A stretch of DNA of 64,000 nt. It comes from Vespa crabro (Eukaryota > Arthropoda > Insecta > Hymenoptera > Vespidae). The stretch spans positions 18,664,212 to 18,728,211 of the forward strand of contig NC_060955.1 of the NCBI RefSeq assembly GCF_910589235.1, in the 5' to 3' direction. The position numbers were made by a program, and so were the translations under genes. Below are positions 11,944 to 25,877 of the stretch, in pieces (the stretch's first letter is position 1; each line of letters starts with the position of its first letter). The notes under the pieces are model-generated. The model was not told where the DNA came from. It saw only the letters and a list, made by a program, of their open reading frames with translations, and ran no database searches.

Positions 11944-14031
11944 ATGGTAAGTTCAATATTAAACTTTGCTTATTGATTTATACTAAAACAATTTCATTAT
12001 ATTCAAGTTTGTAATATATGAAATAAAATAAAATTTTGTTATTTTAGGATATACTAATTTTTTTTATTAATGAGACAGTTGAATGACCTGTCTTGTATTA
12101 CATCAATACTGTACATAAATTCTATTACACATAAAGTACTAAATTTAACTTGAATTCATTATAACTTTTTACAGCGGATGAAAGCATTGAGATGTCCTAC
12201 TGATGAGCTTAGCCTCACCAACTGTGCTATTATTAATCCTGATGACTTTCCAGAGGATGTGAAGTAAAATTATATTTTAATTATATACAAAAAATTTGAT
12301 GTCAATCAATTATTCTATCAGTCTAACCAATTTTATATGTATTCTTTAGACATATAGAAGTATCCACTGGTCCGAATCAGCATTTCGTGTTTACTGTGAA
12401 GCATCATCATGAGGTTCCTCATGGAGCTGTTGGATTTAGCTTGCCTCAACGAAAGTGGGCTACGCTTTCTCTTGGACAAGATATTGAAGTTCGACCTTAT
12501 TACTTTGATCCAACATCTAGTTCTGAATGCTTATGTACTATTGTGTTGGAAGCTGACTTTTTACAAAAAAAATCGTATGTCTTGTTTATCATTATGATAA
12601 TAATATCTGTTTTTTTATCGAACAAGAGATGTTATATTGTATTCTATATATATATATATATATATTTTTTTTTTTTCTAGGACATCTTTGGAACCATATA
12701 ATACAGATGAGATGGCCAAAGATTTCCTGTTGCGCTTTTCGGGACAGGCATTCACCGTGGGTCAGCAGCTGGTATTTCAATTTAAAGACAAAAAAATGCT
12801 TGGACTTGTTGTTAAAAGTTTAGAAGCTGCTGATCTTTCTGCTCTTAAATCAGGGCAGAATCCAACACCAAAAAAGACAGAAATGGGTCGTTGCTTGGGT
12901 GATACTGTAATACAATTTGAGAAAGCAGAAAATTCAAGTATAAATCTTATTGGAAAAGCAAAAGGGAAAGTTGTTCGACAGTCAATTATTAATCCAGATT
13001 GGGATTTTCAAAAAATGGGGATTGGTGGTTTAGATAAGGAGTTCAGTGCTATCTTCAGAAGAGCATTTGCATCAAGAGTTTTTCCACCAGAAATTGTAAC
13101 TCAATTAGGTTGCAAACACGTTAAGGGTATTTTACTTTATGGTCCACCAGGAACAGGAAAAACATTGATGGCAAGGCAGATAGGTACCATGTTAAATGCA
13201 AGAGAACCAAAAATAGTTAATGGTCCACAAATCTTAGATAAATATGTTGGAGAAAGTGAAGCTAATGTTAGAAGATTATTTGCTGATGCAGAAGATGAAG
13301 AAAAGAGGGTATATGTGCTTTATTTAATATTATATATCAATAATTGCAATTATAGAATTTAATTATTATAATATAAAATCACTTGCAGCTTGGTCCAAAC
13401 AGTGGATTACATATTATAATCTTTGATGAGATTGATGCTATTTGCAAATCTAGAGGCAGTGTAGCTGGTAATACTGGAGTGCATGATACAGTCGTCAATC
13501 AGCTACTTGCAAAAATTGATGGTGTTGAACAATTAAATAATATACTTGTTATTGGTATGACCAATAGACGAGATATGATTGACGAAGCTCTTTTACGTCC
13601 TGGTAGATTGGAGGTAAAGAAAATATATAAGCAAATATATTAACATCATATATGTCTACATTAATAATTGATATTTAAAGGTACAAATGGAAATCAGTTT
13701 ACCGGATGAAAATGGAAGATTGCAAATTCTTAATATTCATACATCTAGAATGAAGGATTATAAGAAAATATCACCTGATGTAGATTTAAAAGAATTGGCA
13801 GTAAAAACTAAGAATTTTAGTGGTGCTGAATTAGAAGGTCTAGTAAGAGCAGCCCAAAGTACAGCCATGAATAGATTAATCAAAGCTTCAAGTAAAGTTG
13901 AAGTAGACCCAGCTGCAATGGAAAAACTTATGGTTGCTAGATCCGACTTTTTACATGCTCTTGAAAATGACGTTAAGCCAGTAAGTAAATTTAAATTATA
14001 AAAAAGTAAACAATTCATCAAAATTAAATGA

Positions 14032-14092
<61 letters not shown>

Positions 14093-15107
14093 TACATATA
14101 CACACACACTAATATATTCATTGAATAATTTTTTAGGCATTTGGTACAAGTGCAGAAGCTCTTGATCACTTACTTATTCGCGGTATTATTTCTTGGGGAA
14201 GATCAGTTACTGAAATTCTATCTGATGGTATGCTTTATATACAAGAAGCACGTGCCGCGGAAAGCTCAGGTCTTGTATCAGTTCTCTTAGAAGGACCTCC
14301 AAACAGTGGAAAAACAGCTCTTGCAGCACAAATTGCTAAGAATTCTGACTTTCCATTTGTTAAGGTTTGCACTCCAGAAGACATGGTTGGCTTCACAGAA
14401 TCTGCGAAATGTCTGTCAATACGAAAGGTAATATAATTATTTTAATTTATATTAACATGGATAAACAAATTAAAATATTATACACAATAATATATTGTAG
14501 GTATTTGATGATGCATATCGTTCGCAACTTAGTTGCATTTTGGTTGACAATATTGAACGTTTATTAGATTATGGTCCTATTGGTCCACGTTACTCAAATT
14601 TAACATTGCAAGCGCTTCTTGTTTTATTAAAGAAGCAACCACCTCGTGGTCGTAAATTATTGATTCTTTGCACTTCAAGTCGCAGGTAAATATTTTATCA
14701 TATACAAACAAATAAATATTTAAACTTACATAATATATTTCATTTGTTCATTACAGACAAGTTTTGGATGATATGGAAGTACTATCAGCATTTAGTAGTA
14801 CCATTCACGTTCCTAATTTATCTACACCCGAACATCTCTTGAATGTCTTGGAAGAAGTAGATTTATTCACAAAACAAGAAATGGCATCTTTACATGGAAA
14901 ACTTCAAGGAAAACGGTAATATATTATTAAATTACAATTATTTATTTTTATATACAAAAAAATAACTTATTTTTTCCTTCTGATTCTAGTATATTTATCG
15001 GTATAAAGAAATTATTATGCCTAATAGACTTGGCTCGTCAAGTAGAGCCTAACTACAGAGTACCAAAATTCCTCTCAAAATTAGAAGAGGAAGGTGGATT
15101 AGAATAA
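11944..15107 (+). CDS. Nsf: N-ethylmaleimide-sensitive factor (vesicle-fusing ATPase)
   Basis: NSF is the hexameric AAA+ ATPase that, with alpha-SNAP, takes apart spent SNARE complexes. Exons: 11944-11946 (only ATG), 12175-12263, 12350-12574, 12681-13308, 13389-13613, 13681-13980, 14137-14427, 14501-14685, 14757-14915, 14990-15107. They total 2223 bases, 740 residues, close to the usual 744. The N domain begins RCPTDELSLTNC. D1 has Walker A GPPGTGKT at residue 260 and Walker B IIFDEIDA, with the sensor region IGMTNRRDMIDEALLRPGRLE. D2 has Walker A GPPNSGKTALAA at residue 543 and a degenerate Walker B (CILVDNIERLLDY), as is normal for NSF, whose D2 binds ATP mainly to hold the hexamer together. 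The second exon carries another in-frame ATG three codons in, so initiation could also occur there. Insects may have one or two NSF genes. It lies 6.8 kb from the Snap25 start codon. Confidence 0.97.
14033..14091. repeat. (AAT)n microsatellite in Nsf intron 6
   Basis: About 19 AAT units between the exon donor at 13981 and the next acceptor at 14136. It is intronic, so variation in copy number should not alter the protein. Confidence 0.95.
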
Positions 15108-16617
15108 AAAAAAAAAAATTGGTTTCTGAATTCTAACTGTGTAGTATCCATAGGTTGGTATGAAAAATTTTTATACATTAGAATAAGCTAAATACAACTA
15201 AAAGTTATCAATTTATGTAATACAGAATCGATATATCAAGTATAATTCCTTTGTAGGTATTTTTTGCGATCGGATGGGACAAAATTACAATATCAATAAT
15301 TCTAACAACATAATATCTTTATAAAATGTTTATGCATTAGCAAAAATGAAAAATATCTTCAATCTTAAATGGTATTATCTATTTTTTATACCATTTAAAC
15401 AAAAGGACATAGATATACTTATATTTATTTTATATATTTTTTGTTATCATATAAGTGATTTTTATATAAGTAAATATATTAAGTAATTTTAATTTAATAT
15501 GTATATCATCCAGATTATACAAATTTTGACTTTCAACAAATATTGAATGTATCATTATGAAATGATACTTTAATTTTGTTCTTCAAATAATTCCTTTCGA
15601 ATTCAATAATGTTTTGTAATAATATTTCTGTGTAAAAAATTATATATGCTTTAATTTTTAATCCTGAATAGGCGTACGTAAAAGGATCTTTATGATACAT
15701 TCTTTGAATTTTTCTCTTTCAGTATACATCAGTACAATATGATTTATGACATGATAAATATCGATTAAATTTAACCATATATGTATGTGCACGCGATACT
15801 TACGCCGCGTATGTCCCCATATATCTGCTTGTTATATGATCGTTTGACATCACAGTGATCAATTATTGTTAGTAATAAATATAGTAATACCTATTCTTGA
15901 TCAAACACAATGAAAATCTCAATTATGTATATTATTGATTTTAGACTGTTTTGTAATTATCATTGTTCGATGAAAATCATAAAAGAATGATAAGCAACTT
16001 ATATCACGAAAATATAAGATTGAATAGAACAGAAAAAAAACAATTAATTCGATAAAACGTTTGTTCGATCCTTTTACTTACTATTTGAGACTAATTACTA
16101 TTGCATATTTGATTTGGTACAAAAACAGAAATGTTACTTAAAAAATTGATCGATTTCGAAATAATGAAATTATCCTAATATAAATTTTTATATGTACGAA
16201 TAGTAGGTTCTCCGATAAAGTGCAGATTATAATTATTTGATTACAGATAATAAGATGGATAATAATCGTCGATGTAATAGCAGAAGTTGACAAGATTTAT
16301 TCGAAATTATCTAGTTAAAATGTTACTATAATTGTTTATAAAAGAAATATTATAGAATTGATTTAGCTTTTGATTGTTATTCTTAAACTGTTGTAAAATT
16401 ATTCAATACGCATATATGTAAAACTACAATAGTGTTTAAATATTTAATGCAACCATAGGACAATGATATGTCTCCGAAGTATATAACAAATGTACAAAAT
16501 GTAATAGGAAAATGTAAAAAAAAATAGAGTTGTATTCCTATTACGTGATTACAACACATAAGTACATATATACATATGTATATGTATCTATACGTTTATG
16601 ATTAATAAAGCAACAAT

Positions 16618-16650
<33 letters not shown>

Positions 16651-17740
16651 AATATAATATATACACATATGTATATATGTATATATGTATATATATAATT
16701 TTTGCTTCATAAATCGAAAACGATTAAAAAATGAGAATAATTATTCCTTTATATTACATGTACAGCTTGTGTAATAAATGTATGTACAGCTTATATGTCA
16801 GTGTACAGGTATAGACTAATTTTTCTATTTATGTATTTCATTACATAATTTTTTATTTTATTTGTTTTTTTTTGTATAAATAATGCATTTACTTTGCTTT
16901 ATACTTCTAAAAAAAATTTACAAATCAACAAATGAATAACAATCAATATTATTTCTATTGATAATCATATAGGTGTATGTAAATGTATTGTTAAAATCAT
17001 ATATATATTAAATGTTTCCAAATAAAATATTATAACGAAATGTTACTGTTTTTAAATACAGTGATAATAAATGTTTTTGGTCTTTTTGAAAAATAAACAT
17101 AAGAAACGATACATGCGTTTGAAGATAATTTGTTTATAATTGAAGTTTTATTTACTTAATGAAATTAAATGTGATACTTAAACTTAGCCATGTGAGTACT
17201 ATCTTGTATTGCGTAGCCTCATTCTTCTATTGCAGGTTCAGTCAACAATTTAAGATATAAATCATATTAAGACATAAACCATCATAGAAGAACAATGCTA
17301 ATCATAATACAAGATGATAAAAGTTTTAAAACTTTAGATGGTCAATCTTTAGTCTAAAAGATTATTTGTTTTGAAAAATTGTTCCTTCGTTAGAGTAAAT
17401 AATATTTATTTATAATACAAATCAACATTTTTACACAATAACATTACCCAATTTATTGCTACCGCTCTTTTTCGCAATTAGTTCTCATTATCTACATGTG
17501 CGATTCTTTTATAATAGTTATCGGTAACATGTACTTGCTTTTTAAGATTAATAATTATATATATGTATATAATTATTAATACTTTTAAGATTAATAATTA
17601 TATATTAATAATTATATATATATAATTATTATGAGAGAATAGTGTATATTATATAATTAAAATATTAAAAGATATTAAGCACTGGCGCATCATTTTGTTC
17701 TTTAAATAAACGTATGTAAAAAATTATTTTAATAATACAA
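15108..17740. other. Convergent 3' regions of Nsf (+) and Lerp (-)
   Basis: About 2.6 kb of very AT-rich DNA between the two stop codons, with no coding exon on either strand. It contains TA-rich runs (16616-16700) and a repeated ttttaagattaataattata element at 17541-17600 that forms local palindromes. Several AATAAA hexamers are present on both strands, so the polyadenylation sites cannot be assigned. Confidence 0.6.
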
Positions 17741-19772
17741 CTATGCATCCAAAAGATCGTCGTCGCTATCCGATTGACACTGCGTTGGATCATTACTAGC
17801 ATCTAATAAAAGACGAGCCTGCTCATTAGTGCCGACCTAAAAATAGAACGATACATAAAATTTAAGATATTTACAGAAAATTTACATTGAAATCTTTCTT
17901 TTTTTACATATCATAAATTAAATTCAAATTATCATGTATACCCTGCAGTATTGAACGCGGCCATTTCTTCTTCTGGAATTGCAGAAATTAAAATAGGATT
18001 GCAAACAGGCTCTTTTATTCGGATTTCGATAATACAATAAAGCTAGCAGAAACATACATATAGTAATTACGATACCAGCTATCAGACCCGCTGAAAATAT
18101 CAAAATTTAATTTTTGAATAATTATCGAAGATTTGTCCATATTTACACAATTAATTATTTTAATTTAATATAAAAATGACAATAGATACTTGCCATGACT
18201 AGAAGTACTTTGAATGTTTTCTTGTCTATCTGCGAAAATAAATTTCGATTCCATGTTGGATTGATTAATACAAATTACATTTGTGTACCATTCAAATTTT
18301 GTCCTACACTGTGATTCCTATTAAAAAACAAAAAAACAATAGATATATTAGATATCTAAAACGAGAATAATAATTTAACGCAACTTTGTAATTCCTTCTT
18401 TCTTTTTTTACTTCGTCATTCGAGTATTAAATGATATAATGTAAATACAACGATAAGAAGTTCAAATGTCTCTTAGAATTTTTAAAAGCTTCTTGTTAAG
18501 AAATATTTGCTTGTTCAGAAGATTTTCTCGTATTGCATATAATGGGAAGTATTATCGTCAATAAGAACTTCATCATTTTCCCATCGCGTCGAACCATTTT
18601 TTACGAATGATAATCTTTGGAAAATTAATATTTACAAATTATTTATACGTGTATTACAAACGTGTTAACAAATTCGCTATCATTATGATAGTCATTTATT
18701 TGTTACATGCTTGGTATTTCCTAATCAAAAACATGGTTACCGCATTGTCTAATGTTTTTAAATAAAAACTTTACATTAAACAAACATACATATGTATGTA
18801 CCACGTAATCTATCTTTTTCAGATAAAAGAGAAGTTTTGAAGATAAATAATACAATGAAGTTAAATAACTAACAAATTTTCTACTGCAACTATGACTATA
18901 ATCGACTACATCGATATTTTTTAGATCTCCGTTAGAAAATGTGTATGTATAAAAAACAAGATCGAATGTAGAATAAGACGATTTTTTTTGGAAGTTTGTA
19001 GCGTACTTCTCTCCATTCTAATGTGTATAACTGCAACTATTATCCTCTAAAAAAATATTGGTAATTGTAAAATAAAAGAAAAAATAATTGAGATGTAAGA
19101 ACTGTAATTATAATATTCAAGGAGTTATTTTTTTTATATTTTTTATCATATATTATTATTTGCTCAATAAAGTCTTTACTTTTATTATGGTTGTAATCTA
19201 TTTTCAAAAAGTGAATACACAAAGTAAAATAAAGTGCATATTTTTTACGTAATGTCCTAAAATAAATAACACTTTAAATATTCAAAACTCTGAAATATTT
19301 GACACCCTAAATAAATTAACTTCGAAACTTTTTAGAAATGGCTTCCATTTTACTTAATAAGTATTGGAAATAAATTTCATTCAATTGTTATAATAATATA
19401 ACAGAAAATAACATTTTTATACTGAAATAACGTTTACCAAAATTTCATTACTTTTACTTGACTGGCAATAATGTTTTCTGTTAATTCCATGGGTAGCGAA
19501 TGTGTTAAATTGCTTTTACCACCATTTTTTACAGTCAGGCAATAAACCGAAATTAATGATAATCGGCAACCGCTTGGGAAATCCAGAAACTAATGGAAAT
19601 TCTGGAGGTGCATTTATGGTAGAAAAATAAAACTTAAGCCACAGGTATGCTAATTGGACTTTACAACGAAAACTAATGAAGAAAGTAATAAAGAAAAATA
19701 TAATCTCGAAGGTTTTCAAAGAAATTCTTCAAATATGTTTTCTCATTGTTCGATCAAGTGATTAAGGATTTA

Positions 19773-19845
<73 letters not shown>

Positions 19846-22800
19846 ACTCACTCACTCACTCTCTCTCTCTCACACACACATTCTCTCTCTCTCTCTCTCT
19901 CTTTTTGTTTTTTTCTTTTTTTATACTTTGCCCCTATACAAAACAACATTTGTAAATTATTTTTTGATTTAGACATGTGTTAAAACTGTTTCAAATGTAG
20001 CAGAATTCATTGGAATTTTCTTTCAAGATTATTTTATTTACAGAAAAACTCTGTAAATTTTAATAGGTATATCTATTTTCTATACTGGGAAATATAAAAT
20101 AATCCATGCAAATGTTTATTATTCTAAGCCATATGGCTTAACATAAATTTCGAAGGATCATAGTTTTCAAAGACATTAGAATTTAGAAGAAAAGGTTTTC
20201 ACGCTTAGACGACATTTAGAAAAAAAATTTGGTATATAAACTTTTTTCTTTATAAATTAAGAAGAAAAACGTTATACACTTATTTTTAATTTAATTTTAA
20301 AATAATAAAGATATTTGCCATTCGCCTTGTAAAAGTATTCATTTTTTCTTTAGGTATACCATAAATTATTTTAGAATTAATTTATTTTCCCTTTTGTTAC
20401 ATGTAATATCCGTTGAAAGAAAAATAACCAACACATGTTCGACAGAATTTCCTGAATCATTTATAAAATTATCAATCCAAAAATATTCATAAACTTTATA
20501 AAAGTTTTAAGACTTGTTTTAAATTAAATAAGTTATTATATAGCTTTATTAAATACATTGATGTATTTATTTAAACATTTATCTATGAATTCACAAAGAA
20601 ATTTCATATGTATATAAAAAGTTAAAAAGAAATAATTCTTTTTTATAACAGCTATAAAAAAAATACAACACGGAAATTTGTTAAATCCTTTATCAAAAAT
20701 GTTCATAAGAAAAAGAATAGCCATTAAAAATCGTTCCAATAATTATTAATTTGTAAATAATAAATCGTTGATTTATATTATATACGAATTTTACGAGCGC
20801 TTCCATTTATCGGGTCACGTGGGAGCAGCACCCAATGACGCGCGTCAGTAGTGTGGATCACGTGACGGCCTACTGTATAGCAAGTACATTAAACGTTCGC
20901 GAGACGAGATCATCAGTCTACGTTAAGACGTGTAGTAGTATGTATCCGTTCTGCGAAATTTTTCATTCCGTTTCTTTTCCCCGTGCGTTCAAATGTGTCA
21001 TGCTAGTTATCTGAGATTTTGCAATTGATTTTTATCATTTATTATATGAAACTATCATTCTTACGATAATAAATACGTATCAAAAGAAATTAAAAGCTGC
21101 ACGCAATGTTACCGATCAACTGTTTACAATTGGAATTCTAAACAGCTTCGAGGACATATGATCGAGACATAGCAGTCTACATTGATTCTGGTGAGTAGTA
21201 TAAAATCATGATCTCTGATTCACGTCATCACGAGAAATGAGAAAAACCGGTTTTTTTACTGGTATCACATATTGCTGAAATATTCGCTTTTTTAATCGTA
21301 TTTACATTTTTCTTCTTTTTCTCTTATCTTTTTTATTTTCAAAGGAATATCACCTTTCTAATTTTCCGTTCGAAATTATTTTAAATTCGTAACTATAATA
21401 AAATAGGCAATAGTTACGAGATTGTATGACATCGCCATTGAAGATTTTTTAGTATTCTAGTCAATGGTCACGTGTCTAGCTACGATATAATACAGGAAAC
21501 AAAATCATGAGATCTATTGTAACATTGTTCAAGATAGAACTTCACATGTAATCTCGAAACTACGTTACACAGCACGCACTCTCCCTCTCTCTCTCTCTCT
21601 CTCCTACTCTCTTTGCGAACATTTCTTTCCAAGAAACGTGTGATATTTGTATTCCTTAGAAAAGCATTATATTTTATCGATCACGCATGCGTAAATCGCA
21701 AATAAATTTGCCTATATTTTTTTTTTCGATCTTCAGATACGATACTTTGATAACATTTCAAAATATTTATGTAAAAGATCTTTATTATTATTATTGTTAT
21801 TGTTATATAATAATTCAAAGAATACGAGCAAGATTTGAATAAGATTATTATTTACCGGCCAAACAAAGAAATGTATCAATAAATATATTTTGTAAAACGT
21901 TAATTCCGCGTATTTAGATCCGAGTAAAGATTTGGCAAACTTTCCCAAGCTAGGAGCGACTTCATGCAAGAAGATTATACGTTTTGCGAATGGAAATTAG
22001 AAAACATCTAAAGGAGATTATTGGCCTTATCTATCATCATTTTTGTCGTTCCTCCTGTTTTCTTTTTTTTTTATCGATTCCTGTTTTTCTATTTTGTATG
22101 TCGTATGGATATATATGTCGTGCTTAACGCGATACGAAGTTTGGAGTATGTAAACATATAGGTCATCTTAATCGTCGACCTAGACGATATATATCAGTAA
22201 ATCCATTATTGTATAAGTGATGAGTTTCAATACACATTTTAAGGTTGTCCTTGTACTGGTGAAAAAGATTAAATATATAATATTTATTATAGAGTGGTAA
22301 TAGCGAAATTGTAATTATGATATTTGTATATCAGATTCGAAATTCTTTTTTTAATTAAAAAAAAATAAAAAAAAAATAAAAGACAAAAAAACAAAAAAGA
22401 TTATTTATCGCTAGAAAGATTCCTCCGATTAAATTACGTACCAATATCACCAAAGGTATAACTTCAATGACTGATAAAAACGCATTTACGAGATTTCGTC
22501 TGATTTGAACTTCTTGAACGTATATATTTAACAATTAAGTGTAATACTTAAAAATACTCATTTCAAATCTAGCAAAATCGCACCTATAATCAATTTCATT
22601 TTCAATATAGTTATAAGCTAATCAATAGCTATAAGCTATCTTCGTTGCCCATGACATTACCTACAACCACAACATTCTTCGAGTAGATATCTACATTATT
22701 ATTTATATATTTAACTTTGTACATTCTTACTTTGGAATACGATTTATACTATGTTAACATTAATATTTTTGATAATATTACATTGTCAGATTTCAGGGAT

Positions 22801-23585
22801 CTCGATAAATAATAACATGGCAATTAAGCTAAAGAATTTATATTTAATAACTGTTAATCATTCAATTTTAAATTTAACGTTTTTCATGAAGATCGACATG
22901 TAATAAAATATTAGGAAGAACCACTGGGACGACTCGTCACGAAGCGATCACATGCGTCAAGAAAAAAACAAAACCAATACACGACGTACAACAATTAATA
23001 ATGATTTGTGTTCTCAATCGAACTATTAAAAAAAGAACCAAATCTCTAATCATCGATTAAATCACATATTTTGTTAAATACTAAATAATGCTTGTATTGT
23101 CTATAAGTATTGTCTATGAAAAGAATACGAGAGTATCACCAGAAGATTTTAAGTGGATCAAAATTCCTTAGATAATTTTAAAAATTAATTACTCTTTTTC
23201 GAGACATTTTAGGCTTTTAGTTATGCTGATATTTTTATAAATAAGTCTTGTAGTTTTAGATCAGAATTTAAAATCAGAAATAAAAAAATTAGCTTAAAAT
23301 ATTTCGAAAAAGAGTAATTAATTTTTTAAATCTAAGATCTTTTGATCCACCAAAAGTATATATATGTAACAATAGATATTATTTCCATAATAAAAAAATT
23401 GTTAAAAATTATAAACCACTCGTGTCTTTGATAACAATTGACTGATCGCACACTGAGATGTAGTTGAAGTTTCTTTCATAATAAGAAGCTCGATTCTTTG
23501 AATTAGTACTTATCATTATTAAAGCCGAATGAATGAATGTAGTTGGAAACTCGTATTTTTCTTAAAATTAAATTACACGTGTAAT

Positions 23586-23626
<41 letters not shown>

Positions 23627-24778
23627 AGATATATACGTATCGAATATGATTTGTATAACGAGTATATTCACGAGATGTTACAAACTAATACTTACTTATA
23701 TAATCTGTATGAAAACAAGAAGAAAAATCGCAATTCAAGGAAACATGACTAAAATATTCATCACTTCTATTATTTATCCTACGTTTAAAAATAATATCGG
23801 ATGTTCTATAAGGACACTATGGGTACGTTACACTGTAATTCTATTTTTCTCGTTAATCTCTATTTTTTGTTAACCTTTCACTTTATATATTTATTTTTCT
23901 TTTTTAACACCGAAGAAGAGAGATGTTATGTATTTCAAAAACTACCAAGTTTATTAATCATTTTCAAGAAATCGTAAATCACAATCATTGCACCTATCTA
24001 TGACCAATTAAAATGATCGATCAAGATCGATAATCGTCACGTAGATACTAATTTTTACAAGAAACGAGATATCATTTTCCTTTTTCCTCTTTTTCTTTTT
24101 CTTTTTCTACTCCTTTAATCAATCATTGAAACGTTCACAATCTTATTTCATTGTAGGTTATAGAAATACAAGTTATATAATTCTCAATTTTTAAATAAAC
24201 ACGAAAAACTAAATCTATTCTTGATGATCGTATATAATCGTAGAAATAATTATATATTAACTTTTTCTGAAGTAACTTATTCTAATTGTAAAGAGGAAAA
24301 TAAATGGACAATTTCCGAAAACATTTCTTGATTTGACTTGTTGACAATCGTTCTCAACAGGATTCTTCGTAGAATTGAACCGTTCACCGAATGAAAGGCT
24401 AGAGATGACCTTGAATTTGCTTAGCTCCTCTTTCTTGACCTTTTTTACATTATATACGATGTGTATTTACTTGGAAAGCCATCAAGTTAAAATCGATGAT
24501 CATAATCAATGAAACGTGTTTATAATTATCGTGCCTTGACAGTGATTTATGAAATAAAGAAAATTTCGGAATATAACAAACTTAACAAATCCACCGACAC
24601 TTTTGTTTTTGTTTATAATTTCTTATCTAATCAGAGGAATAAGCGAGCCAAAGAAAAGATTAAAAAAAAAAAAATAAAAGAAAACACAAAAGGTCACAGT
24701 ACAGGTTAAATTCCAAGATTTTCGTCAAACGATGTAGAAATAGTAAATCACCGACTTTATCGATAGATAGAATGGATA

Positions 24779-24831
<53 letters not shown>

Positions 24832-25835
24832 ATAACTCGTTAATCGTATCATACTTTCTCTTTTACTTATATAATGAAATTATGGCGTAATTATTCGTTG
24901 GTTCTTGTATTCATAATGACAGTCGTTATGCCTTCCAACTTGAAAAAAACATCGTTTAGTTAAAAAGAATAAGAGCCAAGAGTAACAAGAGAAAAAGAGA
25001 GAGAGAGAGAAAAAAGATGAAGTATGATCCAAACATGTTCATTCGATTTTCATGTCACGTACGATCTTACCAACAGTTCATTTACGTTCTTACGACCCGT
25101 ATACAGCAACATAAAGGATACGTTAAATTGTTGACTTGTGTTTTACGAAAGTACGTATATACATGCAATATATAGATATGTACATTACATACATATACTT
25201 TCGAGGCGTATCACTCTTTTCGTGCAAACACTTCCAGAACAAAATGATAACACTCGTGTGCTATTTCTAATTTATCACGTTTTAATTATATTAGCTTTAA
25301 TGAAAATTTTTAATGATATTTAATCCTTACGTCTCACGTATGTACGTATAAGAAAAAGTAATATACGCGCATACCAGGCCGTTACCCGGATCTATCTTTA
25401 CGAATCGATGCGAACAAGGATACGTGATTTGTTTTTTAATTCGATTAACTTATTCTTTTTTCTAACTTCGAATACTTTTTCAATGACGTAGTTCAAAGAA
25501 AAAGAGAGAGAGGGGGGAGGGGCGGGGGAGAGAGAGATAGTTTATCGATATATTTCTTTCTCTCTCCCTCTTTCCAAATTTTCTATTTTTCTTTCTGCTT
25601 TTAATGATGTGTATTTTTGTTCTTTCTTTTTGTTTCTTTATTTTTGAATGCAGAAATTTCTTAGTATATAATCTTGGCTTATTTATTATGCTCGTCAAAC
25701 ATATCGGTATCATTCGGTACAAAAGTAAAATCATCGAACGAAAGATAGGAGCAACGTCATAATAACATCAACACAATGGAAATGTCCATTCTGCACTTTT
25801 TCATTTAAAAGTACGTACGTACGTATATATGAATC

Positions 25836-25877
<42 letters not shown>

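Noticed and set aside
19746..19955. ORF of repeated Ser-Leu
   Set aside because: Translation of the (CT)n microsatellite.
23529..23873. 114-codon ORF in the Toll first intron
   Set aside because: It spans a TA microsatellite and has no family feature.
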